NCBI GenBank assembly: GCA_009733715.1
Contig: WMKJ01000055.1
Span: forward strand, 24,596 to 88,595
Origin: Herpomyces periplanetae
Lineage: Eukaryota > Ascomycota > Laboulbeniomycetes > Herpomycetales > Herpomycetaceae
Length of the DNA stretch: 64,000 nucleotides
Reading direction: 5' to 3'
In this document: one piece after another, positions 20,355-31,003 of the stretch
Layout of the letters: each line of letters starts with the position of its first letter
Position numbering within the stretch: the stretch's first letter is position 1
Notes under the pieces: model-generated
Databases searched by the model: none
The model's input: the letters and a program-made list of their open reading frames with translations, nothing else
What the model was told of the DNA's origin: nothing
Program-made: the position numbers and the translations under genes

Positions 20355-22690
20355 ATGCTACATTCAAATGATTTGGGTGATTCATACGGGCAAGGTTATG
20401 TTCATGAAAATGAAAGAATCAAGAGGTTACCACCTTTAAGAATATTATCACTGGGTAAGTAGTGAAAAAAAAGGATTTTATTCACGAGAATAAAACAGTA
20501 GAGCAGTTTACTGCTTTGGGGAAGTACACTAACAGTGTATACATATTAAATAATATTGGGGACATGTTATGTTGCGAATTTAACAATACAGATGGTGGTG
20601 GGGTACGTGGTTACTCGATGCTTATCATATTACAAGAACTTATGCATCGGACATTCGTAGCTCATTACGGTCGTGCACCTAAAAGAACAGAAATACCTAA
20701 ACCTTGTGAACATTTTGACTTAATCGTTGGAATGGGAACGGGAGGATTGATCGCTATTATGCTGGGACGTTTACGCTTGGATATTGAAACATGTAAAAAT
20801 GTTTATGTCCGCATGACGAAAAGAGTGTTCGAAACGGATAAAACATTTGCGGGTATACCGTACGGAGCCACGTTATTTAAAGCATCAAGGTTGGAGGAAG
20901 CTATACGTGAATGTGTTGCTCATCATACTATTCGTGGGGACGAAGGTAACGATAATTCTGATTTGGAAGATGAATTATCGGGGAATAGGATATCTTCCGT
21001 ACCTACAACGTCTTATTCTTCATACAATTGTACATCACGAAATAGTGAAAGTCGACAGTCCAATGTGGTTAACGATCAATCATCCAATTGTTCATCAGAC
21101 ACGCCACCCCCTCTACGTTCAAGAAGTAATGCAAGTTACTATAGCCAGTTAGGAAAAGTGTATGAAGTGAATTGTGAAGTCACACGAGCAGGTAAAAGCT
21201 GTAACAGTAGTGGACATGGTAATCCAAATGCACTATTATACGATCGACGCAAGAGGCATACTAAAACGTGAGTGGAGAAGAGTATTAAAAATTTGGTGGT
21301 AAGAGAGGAGAAGATTAGTTTACTGACGAATGAAATATTTTTCCGTAAACGTAGAGCGGTAACGGCGGTTTTCAAGGGTATTCAAAGCGAAGGAAAAACT
21401 GTACTACTTAGATCGTACGATTCCCGAGTAGAAGCAGCACCGGAATTTAATTGTACAATATGGCAAGCAGGGCGGGCGACTAGCGCAACATCACCTGCGT
21501 TTAAAGCCATTCAGATTGGACAATCAGTGTTCCTTGATGAAGGAGCAGGACAGTATAATCCGACACCACTGGCAGTTGAAGAAGCAGTTTGTAACGAATG
21601 GCCGGGACGAGAGGTTGGAATAATTGTTAGTATAGGAACCGGGCGTACGACGAATCGAGGAATGGGAGGTAATAGTGGAAATTCACATTGGAGATTAGAA
21701 GACATATTAATGAACGATACGATTCAATTAAGCGAAGCAGTAAGTGGGTTGATTGATGCGCGACGGAGACTTTTGCGAAAGATTGATGAGTGTGAGAGGG
21801 TACATGAATCCATGTTAAAGCGACACTTGAGAGAGCGAAACATTAGCGCTGAAAAATATTATCGATTTAACGTGCACGTTTATAATAAGGATCAAGATAT
21901 CAAAAATCATGGGAATCAACGGAATGGGGGGGAGACGGGATTTGGAGGTGTAAACGAATGGCAACGTTTGGCGGAAATTAGTACGTTAACCAGAGTGTAT
22001 TTGAAAAGAAAGGAAGTTCAAGATAAAACGGGGAGGGCATCTGAAAAACTGGGGGAACTTTACGGGGAAAATATGAAGCTGAAGTATGGAGAAAGTGGCG
22101 ATAAACGGTTGTCGATGTATAAATATGAACCAATGCCGGTGGAGTTACCGGGCGATGATCCTACGACGACGGTTAACCACTTGTTGGTGCCAAACCGGAT
22201 GCATCGTGAAGAAACGGTTTCTTTGATCCATGCATCATGCATAACGAAGACACAAATGTCGCCGAGGGGTTCAGAAATCAAACGAGAGAGAGGAGGAGTA
22301 CAGAATAAGATGGAAGATTCTGTGCATGGGGAATATAATAGATGTAAGAATTGTTCAGGCTCAAGATCACAAATAGTTACGCAGCCTTGTCCGACATTGT
22401 GTAAAGAAGAGAAGGATTCACCAGTAATAGATGTTGGAATAGGGGAAACCGGGGTGGAGAGCGGCAAGAAAATGAGTATAGCAAAGCCAGTATCATCACC
22501 GCCGCTGCCGCTGCCGCCGCCGCCGCCACCAAATTATCCAGCGCCTGTACCGTTTAGTGGATGGAATAATAAAAATGAAGAGTGTAGGGAATGGGAAAGA
22601 CGAGGAAGTTTAAAGGCGAAGCAAACATCATTCCCACCGTACCCAGATACTGATGAACCGCCAGACGTATCAAGATGGAAGATGAATTGA
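20355..22690 (+). CDS. Patatin-like phospholipase-fold protein lacking the nucleophile serine
   Basis: Three exons are inferred: 20355-20454, 20592-21267 and 21355-22690 (introns of 137 and 87 nt; GTAAGT..TACAG and GTGAGT..CGTAG). The product has 703 residues. The oxyanion-hole loop is intact at LDGGGVRGYSM (33-43). The usual GxSxG elbow reads GMGTGG (80-85), with Gly82 where the catalytic Ser should be. The Asp motif, normally DG[GA], reads LDEGAGQYNP. Downstream IWQAGRATSATSPAFKAIQI and EWPGREVGIIVSIGTG fit the fungal patatin family. From memory, related ascomycete proteins share the GTGTGG/DEGAG variant, so this may be a family trait. A Ser/Asn-rich insert (about 190-260) and a Pro-rich tail ([10 protein letters not shown]) flank the core. 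Lipase activity is doubtful. Confidence 0.8.
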
Positions 22691-23573
22691 GAAATAAACA
22701 TTGCATGGATTAGTGAAGAGAAGAGAAGAGAAGCGGGGCAAAGAAAGTCGTGATGAAATTGGATGGTGAAAGTGGGAAGTATGGAAGATAAGAAACGGGA
22801 GGGGAGTCTAGGCCATTGAAAAAGGGCAATCTAGAATTGAGGGAAGAAGAGACTAATTTGAAGTAGAGTAAAATAATGGTTAGAGCCATCGACCCGGACA
22901 TGGCATCGGGTTAACGCACGCGCGCGCAAGACTTGATTCCAGTTACTCAAAGTGTAACAGTTTTCTCGATCAACGTCACCATCAGAATTACCGGGAATGT
23001 AGCGGGGTCGGCCATCCGCATACGATGAACCAGCTATCGTTGTTCTAACACAGCGGGCTGGTCTTGGTTTGTCCAATGTTTCAGAAAAAATAACATAACA
23101 GAATTATTACCATCATCGTATGCAGGTTTAGCGATAAATTCCGGAACCGAGAACCCGTCCTAATGGCTGACTGAAATCCATCTAATTACCATCCATCACG
23201 AACCACTTAATCCATTAACAGGTTAACCTTCCTCCGAAATTAAGGATAAATGTATAAATACGTACGAATAAGTCAAATCGGAACTACTGAACTTGCCACA
23301 GCTTCAACGTTGTAGCTCACTTCATGTATCATTATCCTTGTTCCATGTTCCACGTTCATCCATCTATTCACCCTCTTTGGTTAATCGGTGCGCTTTTACC
23401 CCCCTCCTTGGTATCAGGGCTGAGTCCTTTTCATCCAGTTTGCATCATGGTTGGTGTACGTGATAAAACTGTATCCTCGATCCCTTCTATACCAATTAAG
23501 TTTTTCATTTATTTGCAATTACCATCCATCTACCCACTCTTACCATACACCTTTTAGCCTATCGTCAAATCTG
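22691..23573. other. Intergenic region after the patatin-like gene
   Basis: Purine-rich on the plus strand at 22700-22870, followed by ordinary AT-rich sequence. An 81-codon minus-strand frame (22831-23076) is visible, but I see no homology or splice context that would make it a gene. Confidence 0.4.
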
Positions 23574-24428
23574 TCATTCCCTTTCCCGGTTATTGCTTTT
23601 ATTCATACCACCGTTATCGTCTTTTCCCTTCCTCCCCCCCTCACCACTACCTCCATCTTTACCATCTTGTAATGTAAGAGGTCGATAGTATCTACCCACG
23701 CCCGTAAAAATATCATCACTATCGTCTTCATTACTCGCCTGTGAATTGTTCTCGTTATCATTATCTGTTGTTTTCTTTATCAATTCCGACTCTTTAATTT
23801 CAACTTTTTCAACTGTACGTTGGAAAGTTACCTCAGCCTTAAATTCCTCAACTCTTTCATCTTTATTTGAACTCGTACGTTCACGATTTCGTGATGCCTT
23901 GAGTGCCGCTAAAATTTCATTTCGCCGCTTGCCACGCATCCCTGATAACGAAACTGCGGCATCAGCTACTGATTTTGATACTGGTGAAACCGATGATGCT
24001 GATGTTACCGATAGTGCTGCCGTAGGCGTCGGCTCTTGCACCCGTTCCAATAACTCGTCAAGTTGTTCATCGACCCGCTGATCCATCTCTGCGATTGCAT
24101 TAATCGCCTCCTTCGCACTCCGCTTCCCCATCTTCAATTCACTTTCTCTACCTTCATTACCCCCGTCCTCCAGTACGCCCATATCCCGTAGCACCCCTTC
24201 AACTAAAAGTTGCCGCGTAGCCCATTTTTCGTCTGGCGGTGTAATCGATCTTCGCCGCACTTTTCTCACTTTGTGCTCTCCATCTTCTAAATATTTTCGT
24301 CCTTGTTTATCCGATCGTGCTCTCGTGTATGCATCCCCCCGCTTATCCCTTCTTTTTCCCATTCTTATTCTCTTCGTCCCTCTCAAAATCCTACTCTTTG
24401 AAACAATTCCCTTTCTCTCCTCTTTCAT
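23574..24428 (-). CDS. Charged protein with RED/IK-like features, possible spliceosome component
   Basis: The frame gives 284 residues, very rich in Lys, Arg and Glu. Two segments recall fungal RED (IK) proteins, partners of Smu1 in the spliceosome: GKRRNEILAALKASRNR (RED-type SRDEILxxLKASR) and DDSDDIFTGVGRYYRPL (RED-type DDIFxxVGxxYxPL), followed by a basic/acidic tail. The N-terminal RED domain is not evident, so this may be one exon of a longer gene. A possible 3' splice site (GTTGTAG) lies directly before the ATG. The segment RRRSITPPDEKW could be a phosphosite region. Assignment to RED rests on these two short segments only; otherwise treat the protein as hypothetical. Confidence 0.45.
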   Translation of the reverse strand: MKEERKGIVSKSRILRGTKRIRMGKRRDKRGDAYTRARSDKQGRKYLEDGEHKVRKVRRRSITPPDEKWATRQLLVEGVLRDMGVLEDGGNEGRESELKMGKRSAKEAINAIAEMDQRVDEQLDELLERVQEPTPTAALSVTSASSVSPVSKSVADAAVSLSGMRGKRRNEILAALKASRNRERTSSNKDERVEEFKAEVTFQRTVEKVEIKESELIKKTTDNDNENNSQASNEDDSDDIFTGVGRYYRPLTLQDGKDGGSGEGGRKGKDDNGGMNKSNNRERE

Positions 24429-25335
24429 CTACAACTGATAATCCTTCCTCTCCCGCTAAAATCTTCCTTTTTTTTTATATCGGGCAGCTCCCCCAAATCA
24501 AGAACAATTCCCCAAGTCCACGTTATTCTTTAACAACTTCGCCCCCTCTCATATGTACACTTCACACTAAGTGTCAGCACTTCGTACAGTTACGTATATC
24601 GCAATCCTTAACTTTTTACGTTAGATTATTCCTCTTCTCTTTCATACCAATACTCGTTCGTTCGTTCGTTCAACCTTTATTCATCCAAATTTCCTTGTCC
24701 TTTCCTCTCCCATCCATGTCATGCCATCAGCGACAGCTGTCACACATAGCCCCAATTCGTAAAAGCCAGTGAATTTCACAAGCATAACCATATGTATACG
24801 TGTATATATGTAAACGTAAACTTAAGCCCATTGATATATTTTCGTCAAATCATAGAACGCGCACGCGCGCACACTTACTCTTCATCACCTATTCACCCAC
24901 CAAAACTAAATTACTATACTTTTTTATCCCCCTCTCTACAATTCCCATCCATCTCCAAATCGTACGCATTCCCCCCTTCATACCGCATCCGTATAACTAC
25001 TTCCATCCTTCCATAATTCATCGCTTATTTCAGTCGTTCGTTCGTTCATTTATTCAAATATTAGTATTCATTCATTCATTATTCCAACTCACTCCACCGC
25101 AGACTCCCATTTCATCCCGCATAAGTGCAGGCGTTTGCGAGTGGCCGTTGCACAAAATTTCGTTTCAATTGCGTAAATTTAAACACAAACTTTCGTAAAC
25201 TATCCGTCCATTCGTTCGATCAACTGATCTTTCTTTCGTTCGTTCGTTCGTCAAACCACCAAACCATTGCTAGCAATACTCAGAATCGTCGTAATTCATT
25301 ATCACGTGGGTATAAATAAGGAATCGTTACACACA
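24429..25335. other. Pyrimidine-rich intergenic region with TTCG microsatellites
   Basis: The plus strand is strongly C/T-rich, producing several long but composition-driven open frames. Short (TTCG)n tracts occur at 24654-24670, 25031-25047 and 25235-25250. A TCACGTGG box is at 25302-25309, followed by GTATAAATAAG. No gene is supported. Confidence 0.5.
25235..25250. repeat. (TTCG)4 microsatellite
   Basis: Four TTCG units in a row. Related tracts are at 24654-24670 and around 25031-25047, so the tetramer recurs three times within 600 bp. Confidence 0.7.
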
Positions 25336-28143
25336 TTAAGCTCGCCTTATCGTCGTAGCCGTCGAATGAGACGACGCTGAAGAAAGTGATGAACGCGATG
25401 AATGTGAATGCTTCGACGTTGAATGCGGTGATGAAGACGGTGGGGATGATAGTAGCGAATGAGATGAAAACGACGACGCTGATGAGCAAAATGATGATGC
25501 GGAGGACACGGATGTATCGCCCGATAGTCCTGCGTATATCGGTGCCATAGGCGATGCTGTAGTCGCACTCATTGGTATTTCCAAACCGTTCATTTGTCGC
25601 CCTCCATCTCCCACAAACCCAGTACTCCCTATTGATGGAAATATAAGATACTTGTCGCGTGGACTTGTGGGGATTCCACCATTGCTGCTATTACCAACGG
25701 CGACTGCAACATTTGTACCGTTGGAAGAATTCATGAATGACGGAGGAGGTGGTGGAGGCTGCACATTGGCGGTTTTCTCATCTGAGTTAACAAAGCTCAT
25801 CCGGCGACGTTTAATACAGCGGGCTTTAGAATCATTGGCAATGTCAGGGTCACCTCCACTTGAAGTGTCACTGGTATTATTATTAGACGTTGCGCCCGAA
25901 ATAGTTGAGTTGATTCCCTCGTTATTAAAGGAATGACAAGAGTAGATAGATGATGCAGAGTAAGGTGCACCAGTCTCTTGTATATCTGCACTTAAGTTGG
26001 CTTCTTCCCGACGTCTCTTATTGGAAACTTTTGTCGAAGACACAATAACCGAGTTAACACACTGGGTAGAAGATGGCGGCGCAGGGGGGGGAGGCGGGAG
26101 AGAGGGCGCCAAATGTAGCGGGTTTGCATTGTTGGATGCCAACAAAGCCGCAGCCGCGTTGGTACACTGAGTCGTGGGTGATGAAACTGATGTAAACGAG
26201 GTTGGCGATGATAGTGGCAGAGACGCTGGACCAGAATTACTCGATGCAGTTGAGAGTGACGGTATGGACCCTGGTATTCCCGAGCCACGATGCTGACCAC
26301 ATGATGGGGGAGGTGGTGTTACCAAATGTAGTGACGATGACGATGATAGAAGTGGTGACGAGGAAATATGAGGTAATTTCGTGGCTAATGAGTAGGCATG
26401 GGCCGACGATGATGATGGGGGTGGTGATAATGGTGCTGAATATGTAGGTCCCGACAGAGACAACCGTGGTGCCATCAACGTTGATGGTGCAGGTTCCGGG
26501 GTCAGTACAGTGTATAGATTACTTGATGCCGAAACCGGTGGTAGGGGGCCCTGGTGGGACGGTTGCTGCTGCGGCGGCCCCGGCGGCGGGGGTGGTGGTG
26601 GTGGATGAAGTGATTGCTGTTGTGATTGTGGCTGAGATGACGGTTGAAGAGGTGCGGGCGGTTGTGGATAGACAGGTAACCCAGTAGACAAGGGAGTTAG
26701 AATGGAAGGAGAAGAATCATGAATGGTCGAAGGTGGAGGCAGATAAGCTGTGGCAGTGTGGGGCGGTAAGGATATTTGATACGATTGAGATGTATCGTTA
26801 ACGGAGTGAGTGGGAAACGGCGTATGAATATTGGTGTGTAAATTAGGTACGTTAGGCAAAGAATACGAAGCCCGAGGTGTTGAGTTCGCAGTTTCAAATG
26901 AGGTAGGAGAATGAATATTGTGACTCTCATTATAGATTGATGGATGGTGATGATGATGCCCATGACCTTGCCCATGATGTGCATGTTGCGCCGGTGGAGG
27001 GGGAGGGGGTAGTGGTGGCGGCTGCTGCTGCTGTTGCTGATGGTAAGCGTTGAGAGTAGGGGAAGGTGGCGGCAAAGAAGCATGATAAGATGCGGGTGTG
27101 GATTGGATGGAGAGATGTTGATGATCGGAGGAAAGTGATGGAGGCGGGGGTGGAAACAAGGCGCAATCGGGTGAAAGCGACACAAAATTGTTTTGCTTGA
27201 GTGGGTGAGATTCAAGATTTGGTGGTGGAGGATCGGATGTACGAGGGTATGACTTAACGTCAGTAGGATTCGCAGGCGTTGGAGCTGATCGTACCGGAGG
27301 CGGAAGTAAAGCGGTTACAGGAACCAGGGGATTGCGAGTAGCAGACCAAGCGAATGGCAAACGATCGGAATCGTGAGGAGACGCAACACCGTGCGGGGGA
27401 GGTAATAAATTAGGCGGAGGTGAATGGGAAGGAAGTACAGCTGTATGTGGGCTCGAGGGAATACTTAAGGAATAGCGATGACCTGACGTATCGCGAGAAT
27501 CGAGTTTTTCATGAAGTGGAGGGGAAAGAGGGGGGGCCAAAAGTGGTCGGGAATGATTTGGATAAAGTAAAGCCCCGATATCATGGACGAATAGTGGGTA
27601 GAGCAAGTGAGTGATTTTCTCTTTGTTAGCGAAATCCAAAGCGCGTTCAAATGGTATCCACACGCCTTTCAAATGCATAGGACCAATTTTTACTACATGA
27701 CGAATTTTTTCACTTTTGAGAATTCCATCACGACGGCCACGGGTCATCCCAGCGACATTGAGCAACTTGGTGCCATTGATCATATGGTTGTCTGCGTAGA
27801 GAGAAATTAAGCCGTAGGGCGAACAAAGTTAGTTAACGATGCAGGCGCAAAGGGGAAAGTGAGGGGATGTGCGTGTGCGTATGCGTGTGCATGCGAAGAG
27901 TGGATGGAGGAAAGGATTGATGGAGGGGGTACCTTCACGACGGGCGACGCAGACACCTCGAACTTCGATATGAAAGCACAGGCTGCCTTCATCTTCCCAC
28001 AGAGTGGCGGTGACGCGAGGTTTAGCGCCGGGTGGGGGAATCTGACCGGTGGGATCAAAATTGTGATTATGATTAGTATGTGGATGCGAAGGAGGGAAGT
28101 AAGAGTGGTTAGGAGGATCTGAAGAAGAGACGAGATGATTCAT
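25336..28143 (-). CDS. APSES-domain transcription factor (StuA/Efg1 type)
   Basis: Two exons on the minus strand, 28143-27933 and 27791-25336, are joined across a 141-nt phase-1 intron (GTACCC..ACGCAG). The product has 888 residues. The APSES (KilA-N-like) DNA-binding domain spans the junction at about 40-150: [59 protein letters not shown] and [18 protein letters not shown], ending HDIGALLY. This sequence is nearly invariant in StuA, Efg1 and Phd1 proteins, which control morphogenesis and sporulation. The remaining ~730 residues are low-complexity Pro/Ser/Gln/His (for example [15 protein letters not shown] and a GHGHHHHH run), plus a basic segment near KRRREEAN that may be a nuclear localisation signal. 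Nearly 2.9 kb without a gene lies upstream, as is common for developmental regulators. Confidence 0.93.
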
Positions 28144-31003
28144 TGTGACTGAATGACTGGATCATGAAAAGATGGAAGACATTGTGATGTGAAATGAAGA
28201 AGTATGGCAATACGAAAGATGAGATTGGAGGAGGGAAGGGGCGAGTAAGCAAAAAAGGAATGTTCAGCAGAAGGCTGCGTGGAAGAGGAAGAGGAGGAGT
28301 TTAGAAGAATTGGAAAAGTTGGATAGAAGGGATGGGGTAGCGGTGAGCAGAGTGAATGGGTGAATCGGAGGATATTATTTTATTTGAGAAATGGATTCAT
28401 ATAAGAAGCCGTTGGGAGCGAGTGGTCGGGACGATATATTAACGGGAAGAGAAATGGTAATTAGTGAGAAGAAAAAAGAAATGAGTATGGAAAGTGAGCA
28501 AGTTATCAAGGCGATTTGGAACAGTTTTTGGAAGGTTTTCATAGGGATGGAGGGAGTTTGAATGGTAATGGAGAAGGATGACGAGATAATTTGGAACAAG
28601 AAATGAAAGAATGGAATAGAAGAGAGAGAGAAGATAGCAAAGTGGAAAGATTTGACGAAATTGTGGATCATGAAGATAATAGGTTGGGTGTGGGTTTTTT
28701 ACACCTTTTTTTGTTATTAAAGACGAAAAGAAAGTAAATATACCCCCTAATTAGAGGATAAATTGGGATAGACGAGCCAAGCGAGCCGAGTAAAAGAAAA
28801 AGTTAGAGTCAAGATTTCCCTTGTTTTATCACATGGTAAGTAGGGTGTGGAAGGATTTTCTTTTTTGACAGGTTTCGCTAAGCTCGGTGTGATAATTTGA
28901 AATTGGTCGGATACTGTGATGACAATGTACGGGGGAAGTATGACCGAAAAGATAGAGCAAGCAAGCGAGAGGGAGGGTGTAGGGAAGATATGGGTACGAG
29001 AGAGAGCGAGAGTAGAGGAGAATATAAGAGTGTAGTGATGGTGGGGATGACGGTAGTGAGTTAGCGCGTGTGGATGTGGGTGAGTGAGTGGAAGGTATGT
29101 GGTAGGTTGTTTTTCGAACCCGCCTTCTTTATAAAGTGAAAAAAGGATACGAGAAGAATTGATAAAAAGGAGCTTTCGAGGCGATAATCGCTTGCGGGGT
29201 AGAAATTTCGGGATAGGGTGGAAAAGAAGTATTAAGTTGGTATGATGAGTATGGGGCAGTAAAAGTGGCGCAAAGGGGACATTTTTAAGAATGGAGTGAA
29301 AGAAAGTAAGCGAGTGGGAACGAATGAACGAGCAAGGAATTAGGTAGATAAGGGAGAAGTTAAATGGAAAGAAAGTTTTAGAGGTAAGGCCAGTAGTAAA
29401 AATGGTGAAGATGATTTTAACTAAAGTCGACGATGCGAATTAAGGAAGGGTAAAAGTGATGAAGCAAGTCAGAAAGAGAGGCGAATCATGTCGGGAATGG
29501 TCTGTTTAATATAGGCGAAAGGGTAAGGAAGAATTGACAATTGAGACTTCCCAATATTGCCATTACTTCCTAAACTGATAAATAATCTTAATTGTTGAGG
29601 TGATTTTGCCAAGACGAGGGGCGGATGAGATTAATTGTTGAGAAAGTCAGCCGAGTGGGCGGAAGGTGCGACTGACTAGATGAGATGGAAAGGATGTAGA
29701 GGTGAATTGGTTTACAATTAAGGTGAAGGAAGAAGTAGTTTTGCCAAGATTAACGTTGTTCATGTTAAAGGAAAACATTTTACGTAGATATAGCTAAGGG
29801 GGAGGAGGGAGAAAAATTAACGTAAATAAGAATTATTGGGCAGGTAAAATCGTGTGGAAAAAGTAGTGAGTAGAGCTTGTGGTGGGTAAGTGGGTAGGTA
29901 AGTGAACATACTAACGTATACACGCGCGCACGTATGTATGTATGTGTACTTGAGTAGCAATGGGATGATTTTTGTCAGACTGCGCAATTATAGTGAGTTC
30001 ATAAAGTTAACCGTGAATTGTAATTACAGATACTTATTACCAATTAACCCGTTATAACTATTACGGGAAAAATAATCTACAAATTATCCATTAATATCAG
30101 CCTCGAAACGTATATTTTGTTTTTTACTCCCGGTAAAGGGAGGGATATAATTCCGGTAAGATTAGGTAATACAATGGATTTTGGGCCAGAGACTAAGTGA
30201 TGGCGCTAAGAAATAGTTGGGGATACAGGTGGGAATGGGAATGGGGATGGGGATGGAACGGCGGGAGCGGGTGCAGATACGGGAGCGGGAGCGGGATTGC
30301 GAGTGTGAGTGCCTTCCAGTACGAGTAAGAGTGTCAGTACCAGTGCGATTACATACGTGGGTTGAAATGGGGACTCTTAGACCAGTAGGCTGGCAGTACA
30401 TGATTGAGGTTGGAAGGTTAAGGCGACGCAAAATACGCTGCTCTCGAAATAACGGATAATATGATCAAAGTGGGGAGTGTATCATTCCAGCAGAATGAAA
30501 ATTAATAGCGTAGTAAAAACACGGTTAAGAATGGATTGACTGCTATTGAAGCTGAGCTCACTACAGTATATCATAGGAAAGTATATTAGCAGGCTGGCAA
30601 GCTGGAAGTCTTTCCCTTAGCAAAGTTACACGGGATTAGAGATACATGTTGAAGGGTAAAGCGTAGAGTTTTCTCGTACACTACAGTGGTTTTATCGTCA
30701 ATTGGATTGAGTGGTGGGGTGTTAAAGAGCAGTTGGCGGGCGAGTGAGCGGGTAATACAACATTCGTTTTGTTTCGTTTCGTTTTGCTAGGTGAGTGAGC
30801 CAACATACGATTGTATAATGAGTTCGAGCCTGAGCCTGAGCTACGTACGGGAGATTTTGCCAACGAGCCATCCAGCAAGCAAGCCAGCCAGCCAGCCAGC
30901 AAGTACGGAAGTGCAATACTAGGTTTAATTTCGGGTAAAAATGGAGCTCATGACGCCATTCATGTGTTAACATCATGACTGGATAAGCTGGACATACGTA
31001 GTA
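28144..31003. promoter_or_regulatory. Long gene-free upstream region of the APSES gene
   Basis: About 2.86 kb without a credible gene. From 28144 to about 29500 the plus strand is very purine-rich, so the presumed APSES leader on the minus strand would be C/T-rich. An RTCACRTG-type site (TCACATGG) is at 28829-28836. Simple repeats occur near 30230-30300 (GGGAATGGGGATGG-like and GGAGCG units), near 29935 (TATG) and at 30872-30902 (CAGC). A long 5' leader with upstream frames is plausible but not provable from sequence. Confidence 0.5.
30872..30902. repeat. (CAGC)n-type microsatellite
   Basis: Imperfect CAGC/AAGC tandem tract, beginning CCAGCAAGCAAGCCAGCCAG and ending in GCCAGCCAGCAA. Confidence 0.7.

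Noticed and set aside
22831-23076. 81-codon minus-strand frame with a GC-richer segment
   Set aside because: No family resemblance, no clear splice sites, and its last third runs into ordinary AT-rich sequence.
24317-25319. Plus-strand frames opposite and upstream of the RED-like gene
   Set aside because: Pyrimidine-driven Ser/Phe/Pro-rich frames overlapping one another in all phases, with TTCG microsatellites inside.
28375-28671. 98-codon minus-strand frame upstream of the APSES gene that looks like a membrane protein
   Set aside because: Its hydrophobicity comes from the C/T-rich sense strand (Phe, Leu, Ser, Ile). It could at most be an upstream frame in a leader.
29101-29130. TTCGAA-containing segment resembling a tRNA T-loop
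   Set aside because: The flanking stems do not pair and no acceptor or anticodon arms are present.
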